Positions 1 through 22,770 are shown, counted from the first letter of the stretch. The stretch is DNA of 64,000 nt from Cavia porcellus (GCF_034190915.1 NW_026947488.1:5156501-5220500); one strand, 5' to 3'. Made by a program: numbers and translations. Notes: a model not told the origin generated them from the letters alone.

Positions 1-3000
1 AAAGCCATGTAGGGAGACCTGACAACAGCACAACATACAATCCTCTTATCCAGATGCATGCTAAGCCTTCCCTGTATTTAAGTTTTCTGGTATGTTCTTC
101 TGTAAAAATTACATTTCTGTCTATTTAGTTCTATAAGTCTCTTGTCAAGTATTTTTCCCTAGGCTTTTCATGCTTTGAATGGGATTTTTTCTCAATTGTT
201 TATAAGTGATCATTGCTGCTATGAATTAAAGACATTGATTTGGTATCTATCAATGAATTTTGAATAAAATTTAAAAGATATCCTAGGAATTTTTCAAATA
301 AATAACAAGTACCCAAGTATGACTTCAGTAGATATACAACCAGCGCTGTGTGCTGATTGTGTTTAAAATGTAAATGCCTGAATGCGCTTTTGCTGAAGGC
401 CTGGAGGCTATTTGAAGATCTTGATGCCATCTGAAGACATAAAACACCACGGGCATTACTTCCTAATGCAGGCTTCCACTGCGTTCTCAGTGAGTAGATA
501 AGTCAGAGACAAAAAGACTGGAGATGTGGGTTATGATCTTACTTCACTGCAACCCAAAAATTCTGCACATGTGTGTTCTAATAGCCCTGTGCCTCCTCTG
601 CTAGGTGTCCAAAGTGTTAGAAAGAAAAGTGTCTGTGAATCTACAGTCCCATTGTGATATATGTGCCTGAAAGTTCTCAGAATCATTTCATCATTGCTCA
701 ATGTAATGCCCGATCCATAAAAGGGCATATTTTCTGGTAGAACTTACACTTCGTTTTGCAGTCCCAGCTCTCAAGGAAACTTCTTGCCTTCCCTTCTTCC
801 CAGTGGCTACAGTGCATGCATTTGCCAGACATTTCTCTGATGAAAAATGGGAGTGGAAGGAGAAGGGCAGGTTTTGGCACATTTTGACATTAAACAAACT
901 TGCAGCACACAAGTTAAGCAACACACAGGGGCTGGCTAGTTATTTTCTAATCAATCATTTGGACATTCCTAATAGAGCCGTGCACTGATTTACTAAAGAC
1001 ATACGGTAAGTGTTTTTTCTCTCAGCCTTAGGCCCAAGAAAACAGCTGTTCTCTCAAATGAAGGCCGTTTGGGCTGTGGGCACATTCTTCCCTCCAGACC
1101 TGCTCTAGGCAGCCATCTAGGGCGCAACCTTGCTTCCCTCTGGTCTCCCTGGATATGGCCTTGGGACCTGTGGAGCCATCAGGGACGCTGCTCAGATTCA
1201 AGCATCTGCTGATTCTGTGCCTGTACTTTGGGTTTATTCTGCTTTGGAAACTTTCATGTTTTACCTTGCAAGTTCAAAAGCCTGGAAATTGTCCAGTTAC
1301 AACTTTCCACACTTTTGTTGACCTCCACTGATAAATAAGGGCAGGCTCTGTGGAATTCTAGGGCTCAGCCTGTCTTCTGTTATTAGCTTTATTCACCTAA
1401 ATGCTTACTGGGTGGCCACTGCGCGCCTGGAACTGTGCTGGAAATGTGTGTATGCGCTGAGGACGTTATCTGTAACTGGATTTTCTCTCCACATACTGTG
1501 TCTTATCAGAACTGAGAAGACAAAACCCAGAATCCTTTCAGATCTGTGGATATCTCCAATCTGGTTTGCTTAATAGTCTTGAATCACTTTATATACCATA
1601 TTGAAAAAAATCTCTTGGCAAATTTCCAACATGGTGTTAGAGCCTCTAAAGACTGCTCTTTCCACAGGTGAAGAAGTGTTCAGAAGAGTAGAAAAGACAC
1701 ACTTTTTGTTTGTTTTGGAGGGCAGAACAAGGACACAGACAGGAATGGATACTTTTCTGTTATCTTTTTCTAAGGGTAGTCCAACAGGAGCCAGTACCTG
1801 ACCATTGCCAGAAAGGCTGGACACCAAGGGCCTGATTATCATCTTTAGTGCCAATAATCCAGATTCACCTCTCTTTCCCTACACTGAGTGGATGAACTGG
1901 AGACAATGGACAAGCCACCTTGTCCATTAGGACAAGGGAATATAGGAGGTCACCTTCCTCTTGGATAAGAACCACCTGCTGTTCCTCCCGGGGCCTCATT
2001 CAAGATCCCGTCTGCAAGGCTTTAAGCTCCTCACTGTACTCTACAGCATCAGCCCACTCTGCACTGGGACTCAGCCTCTCAAGGATCAAATCATTTCTTC
2101 TGGGAGGTCAGATCAGGCCTCACAAGTTGACTTGCAGCAGACACCTGACTTTCCTTCTACCTTTTTGGGCTTCTTTTTAGGACAGTTCTTAAAATGTACA
2201 TGAACTATCACACTTCTACAGAATGGGCCTCTCTGGGAAACCATGATAAGGCAAAACATTGACTACCCCAAATTCTCTGAATAGAATCCAGCAAGTATTT
2301 ATAGTGCCTTCGCTTATGCCCAGAACACTGTAACACACCCACCTTCTTACAGAATTAAAAAGGGTCACCCAGTGTTGTAATCTGGGGTGGTCAGGGGAAC
2401 AATTAGAATCAGGACACAGAATTTATAATATTATTTTATGATGGTCATCCAGAGTAAAACACAAGAAAGTGCGGGAAATCTGTCCACAACACTAAAGATA
2501 AGCCAAGGGTCTGCATCCCACAGCAATGTCCTGCATGAGTCCAGGTGAAAACCTAGGGCCCATAACAATGCCTCCCAAAAGTCCATCTGGAGGTCTAGAG
2601 CCCATGAGAAGGACTCACAACAGTCTGTTTTTTGAACCCATGCTGGGAAGGCCCAAAGGTCAGCGGTGGAAGCTAGAAAGTCTATGCCAGCAGGGTAAGG
2701 AGCTGGTAGGTTGAGGGTTCTATGCTGGAGCCAAGAACCCACACTCACAACAAAGACCAGGCTGTCCTGACAAACACCACAGCCATCCTCAGCGACACAG
2801 AGGTACTGAGCTCCTCTTACGACAAGAACAGTAAAGTACACTCCAGGAAGCCAGCATGATGAGTTTGTCCTGGAGATTAAATGGCACACGTCTTCCTCTC
2901 CGGAGCCAGGATGCGATGATGCTCAATGTAAGGACCAGAGCTCCCCCAAAGTGAACTACAGCCGCTCTCACCAATAAGGTCCCCGAGCTCCTCTGATGAC

Positions 3001-4072
3001 AATGATGGAACTCACACTGGGGAACCAAGTTGTGTGCTGTTGTCAAGTCACCCTTTGTTCCCCTTCCATCACCCGGTGACAAATGCTTAAGGCTATGAGT
3101 TGAACAAGATAGGCCTGACATCTCTTTGTGTCCACTTTCTAGTTGTAAATCGGGAATAATAGTAAAATAGGATTATTCCCTTCTTCATAAGATGTCATAC
3201 TGGCAAGCGAGAAAAACAGATATTGTACACTCTAAGCTGCTTTGGAGAAAGACAAGATACTTTATTAATCCCAGAAAGCTTTCCAGGCACTCATGATTGA
3301 ATGCGTTGGGTCCCAGGGGTTTGAAAGAGGTGACAGTTTGATCCTTTGAAACCTAGGCAACTGATTGCTTTTAGGGAGTAGACTATGATTGTCATTGTTC
3401 TCTCCCTGTTGAGGCCACCGGGCACTGAAATGTTACATCTAAAAGGTCATCAAGATAAAGTTGAGCAAGAATAAAGTCACACGGAAAGAGCTGTCTGAAT
3501 GTCTCCCAGGGCAGGGTGCAGTTGCACACGCACATCTCCGTTGCCAAGGTCCCCTTTAGACAGGGAATTTGGAAGCAACCCCTTTCAAGGTCTAAATCTG
3601 TCTCTGGATTGGTCCATTTGCCTCCATCAAAGATAGAGAACTAAACTGCCTGCAGTCAAATGGAGGGAACTGCCAAGCACTGTGACAAGAGCCAGCCTCT
3701 GTCCCCTTTTGTAAACCTAATTATCCTTTTCACAAAGAGGATGATTCTTGGCACGTAGATGGTCACCCACTCCCCCTTGATAACATGAAAGATGTGCGGT
3801 GACCTGCGCTGTGGGCCATGGCACAGAACAGCACGTCGCTGTCTGGGTGACTTCCAATGAAAAGGTACTTAGAAGAGATCGAAAATTGCTCTGTTCTGTG
3901 TTCCTCCAAATGCTGCTTGAACCTCTGGGTCTTCACGTACTTGACAGCTGGCCATGTGTCTTCTCCCAGCTTTCCATCTCCTGATGTTATTACAGAGACC
4001 AAACAGTATCAGATAAGTTAATAGGAAACAAAGGGTCGCAAGAATGGCTTAATAATGACATTGTGTGAGGCT

Positions 4073-4100
4073 GTGAGTGTGTGTGTGTGTGTCTGTGTGC
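4073..4100. repeat. Imperfect TG-rich microsatellite
   Basis: A run of TG units with interruptions (gtgagtgtgtgtgtgtgtgt followed by ctgtgtgc). Intergenic. Confidence 0.8.
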
Positions 4101-4740
4101 ATTTCAGGGTGAAGTCTTTTAGCATAAAAAGAATACAAAATTTATTTTGGTAAGAACTACCTATATTGAAAGACTACTAGTAAAACAAATGAGTTCAACT
4201 TTAAGAAATTGCTATTTCTCAGGATGCGGAATTATTGGAATAACTAAAGTCCTCTCAAAAGAGATTTATTTCTCCTTACATCAGTCTACTACTAACTTGC
4301 CTAAATAGGTAGGTAAACAAAGCCCATATGGATATAAAGTTCGGGACAGTTACTTGAACTCTTCAATCACTAGAGTAACTAACTTGAACTTGACTCTAGA
4401 TTGCTAAATCTCATAGTAATATGAGATTCCTACATCAGGGAGGTTCCCTTTGGAGAAATGAGCAATGGACTCCATACGTGGCCAGAGCGTGGTAGGACCC
4501 TGAGCTCCCCCACTTTCTCGTCTCTGTTTAGGAACCGGTCAAATTCTCCAGGCAGGGAAGATCAGAGAAGCATCATGAGCTCAGGGCTCAGTTTGAGTTG
4601 CACTGGTCACTGCTCTGGCTCACTCTAGGGTCACACAGACCCTGGTTCTCCAATGTGTAGGGGCTACCTGATTTCCAAAGTGAAAAAGTGAGTATCTCAG
4701 AGATTTTTCTTAAAATGGCCAGAATCTCCACCTCAACCAG

Positions 4741-4744
<4 letters not shown>

Positions 4745-4776
<32 letters not shown>
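4745..4776. repeat. (AC)16 dinucleotide microsatellite
   Basis: Sixteen uninterrupted AC units, preceded by a short imperfect lead-in. No gene overlaps it. Its length makes it likely to be polymorphic. Confidence 0.95.
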
Positions 4777-4778
<2 letters not shown>

Positions 4779-6602
4779 CCCACTTCTTATGCCATCTGCC
4801 TTGCTGTTTCTCACTTACTTCCTGCATCTTGGTCCTAGCTCACCTTCCCATAGCATCCCATTGCATAGTTCGCGTTTTTAGTGTGAAATTGGTACCAAAA
4901 AATCCACTTAAAATCAACACCAAAATTTCATAGTACATAGTGAAAACAAATAGTGGCGCTGAGACTTTAAACTGAAAAATGAGATGCAAATGATGATAGT
5001 AAGTTCATCTATACACATACATATATATGCATATAGGTGATATACATACACTATGATATATCTACACATTGGGAGATCTATATATACACAAAAACAGATT
5101 AAAATTGTAACTCTATGCAAATTCTTATAATGTAGAGTAAGTGCTAATTTTGTCATAACTTTCTCTACCAGAATAGAAAATAACACTTCACAATATGTTT
5201 GACTTTCACAGTCCAGTGGTAGTGATGGATAGATACCCTTGCAGAAATACTCAGAGACTTGATTCATGTTTCCACGGGTCTCTCTCAAGTCCCCTTATTC
5301 AATTCAAATCATTTCTTTATGATATTCTTTTTCTATGGGGATTATCTTGCACCAGCTTTCTTTCTCAAGTGCCAGCTACCGTAGGCTTACACAAAGTCAT
5401 CTGCCGCCAGATTGGTGTCTGATGGAGGAGTTCTTGAACATCTGTCTCATTAACCTGATGAAATTCTGCATCCTTTCCAAGAATCTCAGTCTCACTTTCC
5501 AATCACTGGTGATGCACATTTAGTCTTGGCCAGCCAGTGAGAAACCAGTAAACATTCAGGCTTGAGTGATGAGGAGCAGCCACGCACTAAGTTTATAAAT
5601 ATTTACTTCAATAGTGAGACTTTCATATGGTATTGAGCCTTACTTCCTTTTGGGGCCGCATGATAAAAAGAACTCAAAACATGAAAGATAGATAAGGCAG
5701 ACTCTTCTTGCTCCAACACAGACGTTTTCACTTTGTACTTTAAACTGTAATGTAAACACACACATACTGTTTGTGCTATAATGTGTCATCGTGTAGGCTG
5801 TATAAAATTCCATTGATAATCCAGAAGCAGAAGCAGGCTTTGTACTGAGCTCTGGGGAAGGCACTTTAGATAGTGGAGTATTTGCTCAGAACCTAAAAAT
5901 GTGAGTAAGACTCTTCAGAACAAATAATGCGTAAAGTGCTTTCCGGGGGCAAAGAACACCATGTTCAGAGTTCGAGGGTGTGGAGGTAGGGAGGGAAAGA
6001 GACTAACTGATACAGGAAAGGGATTCAGCAGAGTTGGTAAATGCAAGAGCTAAATTTTGAAGCCAGAGAGGTAGACTAAGCTAGGTTTTTCTTAAAACCT
6101 GTCACTCATACGCCATACTAGCAATACTGTTGACATCTGAGACCAAGAGAGCAAGATCTTCTTTGTTGCAGGGTGACTGTCACTGTCCTGAGGCCTGTAG
6201 GATCCTGAAAAGCCTTCCTGCTATGTCCCACAAGAAAACAACAGCACCTTCACCAGGGTGGCGACAGCTACCCATGTCTGCAGACACTACCCAACAACCT
6301 TGAGGGAAACACCCTTCCTCCCTCAGGCTGCTGTAGTGGACAAAGGTGCCCTGGAATAGATGATCAGGCTATTCATGCAATAAATTGATGAAGGAAGCAA
6401 AGGTAAACGTACTGAAGAGAAAGGTCACATTCTCTGAGTCAAAAAGAAATACAGAGGACTAAGAGCATATAAGCTGTCTGAAAGAGGACAGGACAGGAAT
6501 TGCAAGTCCACAGTAATTCCAAGATAAAGGTCATTGCTGAGAGTTTCAGAGGAGAAGCTGGTTTAGAGTTTGAGAGTAGCTAAGTGTCAAAAAAAGCAGC
6601 TG

Positions 6603-6680
6603 AGCTAGGGATGTAGCTCATGGTACAGTATTTGCTTATCATGCACAAAACCCTGAATTCAACCCCCAGTACCACACAGA
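6603..6680 (+). repeat. tRNA-derived ID-like SINE
   Basis: The copy begins with a tRNA-like A-box region (gatgtagctcatgg) and carries a diverged B box before 'cccccagtaccac'. It is a degraded copy on the plus strand with a weak A-rich tail. Confidence 0.75.
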
Positions 6681-6701
6681 AAGGAGCTGATAAGTGTGCA
6701 A

Positions 6702-6749
6702 ATCCATTTCTGGAGTGTATGAGACACATCCATTTCTGGAGTATATGAA
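6702..6749. repeat. Two-copy tandem duplication, 26-bp period
   Basis: The string 'atccatttctggagt' followed by a/g-tatga occurs at 6702 and again at 6728. It lies directly 3' of the ID-like SINE. Confidence 0.8.
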
Positions 6750-7019
6750 GAGATGTCAGGGAGCTACAGGATTTACTGCTTTAAGAGTTACATATTTAGC
6801 ACATTATTAGGAGGGGAAAACACATTGGGTTTCTATTGATGGTACAATAGTTATAAAGTTCCATTATGGTATATTTTAAAGAAACTGATTCTCACAATAC
6901 CATTTCTCCCCTTACTAGATACACACAACAGATACTTCCGACACCAGAGGCATACCGGGTTTCCCCCAGCGCTGGGCAGTTCTCTAAAGGACCTTTCAAG
7001 GCTGATACTAAAAAATGGA

Positions 7020-7400
7020 GTTAAATCCCACAGATTGAAGGGTCAACTTTCAAGAGGCCCCAACTTCATATTCCAGTCTCAAGAGCCAGATTGTAAGCTG
7101 GCTTCCACTGACCAGTTGTTAACTGGGATTGTCACCATCCCCTCCTAGAATCTGATGGCCTGCTGGGATGCTTCACAGAACACAGAGAAACAAACTTTTA
7201 TTATAAATGATACTGATGAACAGCCAGGTCGAAGGAGGGCCCGGGGATCCAGAACATAGAAACTTTGGTCATCGTAAAACTAGGATGCAGCAGGCTCCTG
7301 GTATGTGAATATATTGACCAACTCAAAAGCCTGTCAAATCTCCTTGCATATAAATATTCATAGAATTTAATCACTAGCTTTAGCTACCATTTTCTGAAGG
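7020..7400. repeat. Possible ancient LTR or other old repeat (unassigned)
   Basis: The block around 'acttttattataaatgatac' and 'gaacagccaggtcgaagg' has the feel of an old mammalian interspersed repeat. I cannot name the family or place its ends. No open frame in it looks like a gene. Confidence 0.25.
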
Positions 7401-7551
7401 GGATATGCAGGGCTAAAAGTTCCATTTTTTTAACTGTTGGGTCTTTCTGATGTCTTGCCCTACCTTGAGGCTAGATCAGCCCCATTTAAATCCCTAATGA
7501 CCATAAACTCAGATGTAATGAGAAAAAGCTTCTTATAAGAAAAGAAAATCC

Positions 7552-7745
7552 GGGCAGGGCATTTAGCTCAGCATGCCTGGCATGAGCAAGTTCAATCCCT
7601 GGTACGCACAGAGCAGGGTGTGGTGGCTCACACCTACAATCCCAGCACTTGGGAGGCTGAGATGGGAGGATCATTGCTAGTTCGAGACTATCCTGGGCTA
7701 CAAAGTGAGCTCAAGGCCAGCCTGAACTGCATAGCGAGGCCCCAT
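7552..7745 (+). repeat. Composite SINE: tRNA-like head fused to B1-like 7SL body
   Basis: A tRNA-like unit (about 7552-7610, 'atttagctcagcatgcctgg') runs straight into a B1-like unit (about 7613-7745, 'ggtgtggtggctcacacct' with a duplicated right arm). The same 12-base string, aaaagaaaatcc, flanks the whole unit at 7540-7551 and 7746-7757. This looks like one target-site duplication, so both halves probably inserted together. Confidence 0.7.
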
Positions 7746-9143
7746 AAAAGAAAATCCTATAGCATAGGAAATTCCAAGAGTTTCAGGAGCTTTGTAACAG
7801 GAACTAGGGACAAAGACAAAACACATTTTTTAAATTATAGAAGTAACTCCTTCTCTTTTGGGGATATGTTCCCAGACCCTTGATAGATGCCTGAAACCAA
7901 AGACAGTACTGAATCCTTTATATGTGCATGGCAGTACCTCAACAGCTGATATATTCTAGCAACTGAGAAGCCCACTAACAGGTAGGTAGCATATACAGCA
8001 CAGATACACTGGACAAAGCAGCCATACAGGTACAAGGCAGAGTAGAGCAGGATGACAAGATTTCCACACACTACTCAGAAATGGTGCACAATTTTAAACT
8101 TATGAATTGTTTGTTTCTGGAATTTGCCATTTAATATTTTCAGAGCCAGATTGACTATGAAACTGTGAAAAGAAAAAAATACTCCTAAGTATGCCACACT
8201 GCTATTTAAAAAAAAAATCAAGCAATTATAAAACAGGCAATGCAAAAATTGTGCAAACAGTGAACGAGAGGAGTTTGGAAATTAAAAAAAAACTGGAGCA
8301 CTGCTGGAGTTTGAGCCAACTTTCCCCACCAGGCCTGTCTCTGCAACGTGTGGACCAGATGTCTGGTGACCTGGGAGCAGACACAAACCTCTTGCTGTGG
8401 GCCAGATCTCAAGACAGAAGGCAAAACAAACGCAACCACAGCCTTAAGTATAATCCTTAAGGATTGAGTCTGGATCAACTTGAGAAATCAGGAGCTACCA
8501 TTCCAATCCCTAGGGAAGAGTCACTGCTCTCTAAGAATGCCTGCCTTCTATGTGACTTGCTTCCCCGTTTATTCCCAATTTAATCAATTTTACCAGAGCT
8601 AATAATCTTACTGGTTGGCCATAGCTCTGTTCCCACTGTATGCTCATCTGCCTTGTGAGTTCCCAGTTTCCCCAACTTTAGACCTGCCTTACCTCATGAT
8701 TTTACTTTATAAAAATCCTGAGAAAATACAGAATCTTTGGCAACACACTCGGGACCCCTTGACAGAAGCTTTCTTTCTCTCCATAAATATTTCTGCTCTT
8801 AATCTCCATTTAGAATCTCCTAAAATTCATTCTTCGATTTTAGAGAACATGCACTCGTTCTGGACATATTGTAGGTCGGGAGTTTCATTCCCCTATATCA
8901 CCTGCTGACATGGGGCCCACTAACACTGATGTCTCTCTCCATGTTCCTCTGCACATACTGATCCCTGGTCCCAGTCCTGCAGCCATCTTCTCCTCTGCCG
9001 TCAAGGAAGATGCCCCATTCATCCTTTATAGAAGACTGAGCCTGCATTTTACAGTCCTAGGTCTCCTGGCTCTCAACACACAACCCTTCTTTTATGCACC
9101 CTCTAGCTATTTCTTGATTGTATTTCAGCTTCCCAGCCAGTTT

Positions 9144-9255
9144 CATTTGTTTGTTTGCTTGCTTGTTTTTTTTTTTTCCATTCCTGGGGATTAAATTTAT
9201 AGCTCTGTACATGCTAGGTAAACACTTTACCACTGAGCCACATCCTCAGCCCCCT
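9144..9255 (-). repeat. ID-like SINE, reverse orientation
   Basis: A T-run (poly(A) on the minus strand) is followed by the reverse complement of a tRNA-like head, ending 'ccactgagccacatcctcagcccc'-like. It is flanked by a 10-base duplication, cagccagttt, at 9134-9143 and 9256-9265. Confidence 0.8.
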
Positions 9256-9265
9256 CAGCCAGTTT

Positions 9266-10984
9266 TGAAGATTTCTGTAGCGAAAGTCGTATCGGTGTTC
9301 TTCCCAGGCACAGGGCTAGGGCAGGATCCCTAACTGGAAGGGTATTGGGATAGGTGTCATTCCTTAGCCACAGACCTAAGAGCCAGTTACAAGTCAAGTT
9401 AATGACCTAATAATGATTTCTCTCTTTCTGCAAGAGGCATTGTCAGTAATACAGTGTTTGCGGATCTAAAGAATATTCATCGGCCTCCTCTATATATGGC
9501 TGAGTAGTCTCCAGTAAAGAGTGCCCATAAAGGTCTTTTAGGCAAAGAAATGATATCCTTTCCACCATGCAAAAACACAGAAGAAACACTTGGGTCCCCG
9601 ACGTTCATCCTTCCATATCCTGATCCCCAACATTTCAAATGTAGTAAGTAAAATAACAAACTGACACAGTGTGTGCGTGGGAGGGATAGAATAGATATCA
9701 TTTAACTTTCAAGACTTTCAAAAACAGAAATCTTGAACTGAGGGGCAGAATAACATTTTCTAAAATAAACAGAATAGGAATGCTGGATGGCAAATAGCCG
9801 CATGCGCTCCAGGAATAGCAGGAACAGGCTGTTCTGTGCTGATGGTTCCTGAACCAGTGTTTTTAACACCCAGCAACATTAACTTCGTATCTTAATCAAG
9901 GCCGAGGCACTCTCAGCAGCCCTTAAAGCATTACCTCCCAAGAAAACACTCTAAATACCCTAGGATTGAAAAAAAAATCCTAGGTACCACAAATTGCACT
10001 TAGCAACTACTCAACCATATTATTTCCTTCCTGTCTAATGTAATTTTTCTGTTTTCTCATATAAAGGATTTTGGCTACTTTAAAAAAATTATCCTCCCTC
10101 CTAAATTAACCTGGCTTTTATTTAACAATCAAAGAACGAGAGTGAAGAAGTACTTCTATAACTACCTTGTAAGTAACCAAACAAAGATTTTCCCTCATAA
10201 CCATTTCCAATGTAAATTGTGCTGCTGGGAGGTACAAGGTTGTGTCTCAGAGGTGCGGAGTAGGAAGGCTGATCCTGACAGCTAAGCCTAGCAGTACACC
10301 CAGTGGACAAGCCTCATCGTTGAGTGGGAACACAGGCCATCCCAACAGATCCCTCACTTCTTAGTCATTGTCTAGTTTACGCAACAAATAATTACAGGAA
10401 TCCCTGAACAAGCCTGGCATCTGCCTCGCCCTCAGAGACTTATAGTCTAAAGTTAAACCACTTAGATGGTTTCATTAATTCATTCCACAAATAATTATTT
10501 CACATCCCCCTCCCTTTTTTTTTTTTTTTTTTTTACTTTTGCCATACAGGAAGCACTGAGAATCATCGTCGGGAAAGACAGGCCACATCCTGTATTTAAG
10601 AGATTTCTTCCAGGGGGAATTAGACAAATTAACAAGATGATCTCGAGAGACAAGTATTTAAAAAATGCAACAGGATGTTGTGATGGGTGGACGAGAAGTA
10701 GGATCAGATGGTGCAGCAGGACCTAGAGACTCAGGGCTACCTTGCTGGGCCGGTAATACGACTCACTAGGTCTCTGTGTCTTGCCCCGCCCTCCCCGCGA
10801 GAGCCCCAAGATTGCAGGCAGGTGGAATGGGCCGGGCAAATGGGTCGATTAGCCCATTTGGTTGATTGTCTTCAACCCCACAGCTGCCTGAGCTGAAACA
10901 GGAAGAGGGAGCAACTGTCTGGAAGGAATTTTCAAACCCGACGCCACGGAAACTTATTTGCAGGAACTCTATAAAAACCATCCC
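9266..10984. other. Intergenic spacer upstream of PRELID3B
   Basis: No exon is recognised. The stretch contains a T-run at about 10517-10535 and a 15-base exact match to the T7 phage promoter core at 10754-10768 (see findings). GC content rises from about 10.98 kb into the PRELID3B CpG island. Confidence 0.55.
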
Positions 10985-11383
10985 TCCAAGGCCCGCAGGC
11001 CTCCAAATCCGCTCCCATCCCACGCAGCACAGACAACTGCGCCGCGTCGCCCAGCGCCTACGCAAAACAGCGCCTGCGCAGCACGGCGCCGGCCCGCAGG
11101 AGCGCGCTACTTAGCTCTGCGTCGGCGCACTGCGCTGCGCTCGCGCAAGGGGCGGGACTTGCCTTAGTGGCAGCGCGCAAGAGGCGGGGCTTGGTTGCGC
11201 CGCGCTAGATCCGCGCTAGCCAGGCTGGGATAGGGCGTGGGGCCGCGCGTCGGGACGTCCTCGCGCCGGGCCTTACGGCGCCTGCGCGCTGCGTTGCCGG
11301 CCGGGGTGAGGGGCGGGGCCGGAGTACCTCTGTGCCTCATTGTCCCTTATCGCCGCCCGAACATCCAGCAGGTTGCCGGCACC

Positions 11384-20867
<9,484 letters not shown>

Positions 20868-22770
20868 TAAACAGAGTTGGTACACAGTACCAGTCTCAAA
20901 GCCGACGATATATTTATTTGTTATTTTAAAAAAACAACAACTATATTTTAGGTGTTTTTTTTTTTTTTTATATAAACTGGAGTAAGGCTATGTGATTTTC
21001 ATCCAAACACAAAGATACAGGGTTCTAAATCACAGGGATCATCTGATGTGAGTATGGCTTGAAATGACTAATTGCTAGGGTTCAGTATTTAAGTGAAAAT
21101 GTAGTTTTTTTAAATACTTGGAAACATTGGTATTGACAGTGCATCCTCTTAAGACAGAGTGTGCAAGCTGTTCAGACACTGGGACTTCCCTGGCTGTGGA
21201 CCAACCCCAGAAGAAAGCAGAGCCTCCCTTCACATACACAAATTAGCAGTGTGTGTGTGTAAGGAACTCGCTCTACAAGAAGAAACTGTAGAGTTGTAAA
21301 AGACACTCATTTGTATAAAATAACTTGCTGGGCTAGAAGCCACAGTGTTACGATTTGGTACTGAAATGGTATTTTTGGAGTGAAAACTACCACTAAAGTA
21401 ATATGTGACTCCAACAGAAATATTATTTTATTGTATTAAAGAGTACTGTATCAGTTTGCCAAAAGTTTTGTGACTTAGTAAACGTATTACCTTCTTTGGA
21501 TTTGTACTCTATGACATAGCACGCTGTACTGTGAGCTGGTTATGCTAACTAAAAAATAAAAGTCCTTACCTGAGTTTTGCAGCACTCTTAACACTTAAAC
21601 AGAAGAGCAGCTGTTCACATCTTTCAGCATTTCACGTTTACTTATAAATTGCCATGTGTCAGAATCATGGTTTTGTAATTGCTAAGGCATGATATGTCAG
21701 GTTATTTGAATATAATTACTTTTTGAAGTAATTGTGACCACAAAACATCTTTTTACATGAGAAGCTGTACATCATTTGAAATTAGTCAAATAATGTCTTG
21801 GTCTGAAGCATAAATGCCAGGTACTTAATGTTTTAATAACATGGTGTCATGGTGGGCGGTGGGGCACTGGGGGAGAAAATGAAGTTCTTGGTGGGCAGAA
21901 TGGAGTGGTCCACACTCAGCAAATTGCACTGTAGATTTTATTTATCAGAAATCCTTATTTTGGTTAACAAGGTGGCTGAGAAACAATCCAGTAAATGTAT
22001 TTTGTTTAGTATTTTGTACTGGGCACTTAATCCCTAAACGGTATCTTTGATACTTGGAAGAGTTGTATACAATTTTTGTTAAAAGGTGGTTAGCTTTTGC
22101 TTTTATTTTATAGTGCTTAATACAATCAACTTTTAGTTGGGTTTCCTATGCAGACCAGTTAATACATCCACATTATAGAAACAGTACCAAACTTTTAAAA
22201 TTAGTATTTTTCTACTTAAAATATTGTGTGGTTTAAGAATTCTTAGGACATTTGTAAATTATGCTAAATTCCGATAAGGTTTCTGATTTTTTTTTTTTTG
22301 TAACCAGAAATAGTTTTACAATTGAAGTACTATTTCAGCTTTAAAAAAATACTAAATGTTGAAATGTCTTCATAAAAAAAATACTAAATGTTTTAATATT
22401 TGGCAAAAAGTGACTTGTGTAATTTCTGTAAATTATACTTGTTCTAAAGAAAGGTATAATGCCTAATGATACATTATTTTTAAACCAGCGTTTATCATTA
22501 ATCCCTCACTTGATTTTTTTCATTGACCTAATGATAAATCTATAAATTTTCAGTTTCCAATGTAGTTAACTACATCTATCCAACTACCTGATGATTATTC
22601 ATGGCTTCCATTAAAATACAAACAAGTTCACAGCAAGTTCATTGAGGATAAACCGGAATAAAGTGTCGATTTACAGCTATTAAGCATCTCATCCTGATAT
22701 TAAGATGAACTTACTGAACTTAGGAGAATTAAAGTGGCCTTTGCTAATAAAGACTGATTTAACTGTACTG
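20868..22770 (+). other. PRELID3B 3' UTR with alternative poly(A) signals
   Basis: AT-rich sequence follows the stop codon. Candidate poly(A) signals are ATTAAA at 21435-21440, AATAAA at 21555-21560 and a distal AATAAA at 22746-22751. Use of the distal site would give a 3' UTR of about 1.9 kb that ends some 500 bp before the ATP5F1E promoter. A repeated 'aaatactaaatgtt' pair lies at about 22347 and 22379. Actual site use cannot be told from sequence. Confidence 0.6.
22746..22751 (+). terminator. Distal poly(A) signal AATAAA of PRELID3B
   Basis: Canonical hexamer shortly before the CpG island of the next gene. A T-rich stretch follows at about 22768. Confidence 0.6.

Larger units (their letters stand above)
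1..6600. other. Intergenic spacer, no gene recognised
   Basis: I see no coding exon, splice-bounded reading frame or RNA gene here. Open frames are short (under 155 codons), are not flanked by splice signals in a consistent frame, and resemble no family I know. The stretch contains a TG-rich run near 4075-4100, a CA microsatellite at 4745-4776 and an AT-rich low-complexity patch at about 5015-5100. In human the corresponding side of PRELID3B is a long gene-poor interval towards ZNF831, which fits. Divergent old repeats are probably present but I cannot assign families. Confidence 0.6.

Noticed and set aside
2431..2889. Minus-strand open frame of 152 codons in the left spacer
   Set aside because: No recognisable domain, no splice or promoter context, and Trp/Leu/Cys-rich composition typical of chance frames.
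10970..10977. TATAAAAA as the PRELID3B TATA box
   Set aside because: It is about 410 bp upstream of the start codon at the CpG-island edge. CpG-island promoters usually lack TATA, and nothing links it to a start site.
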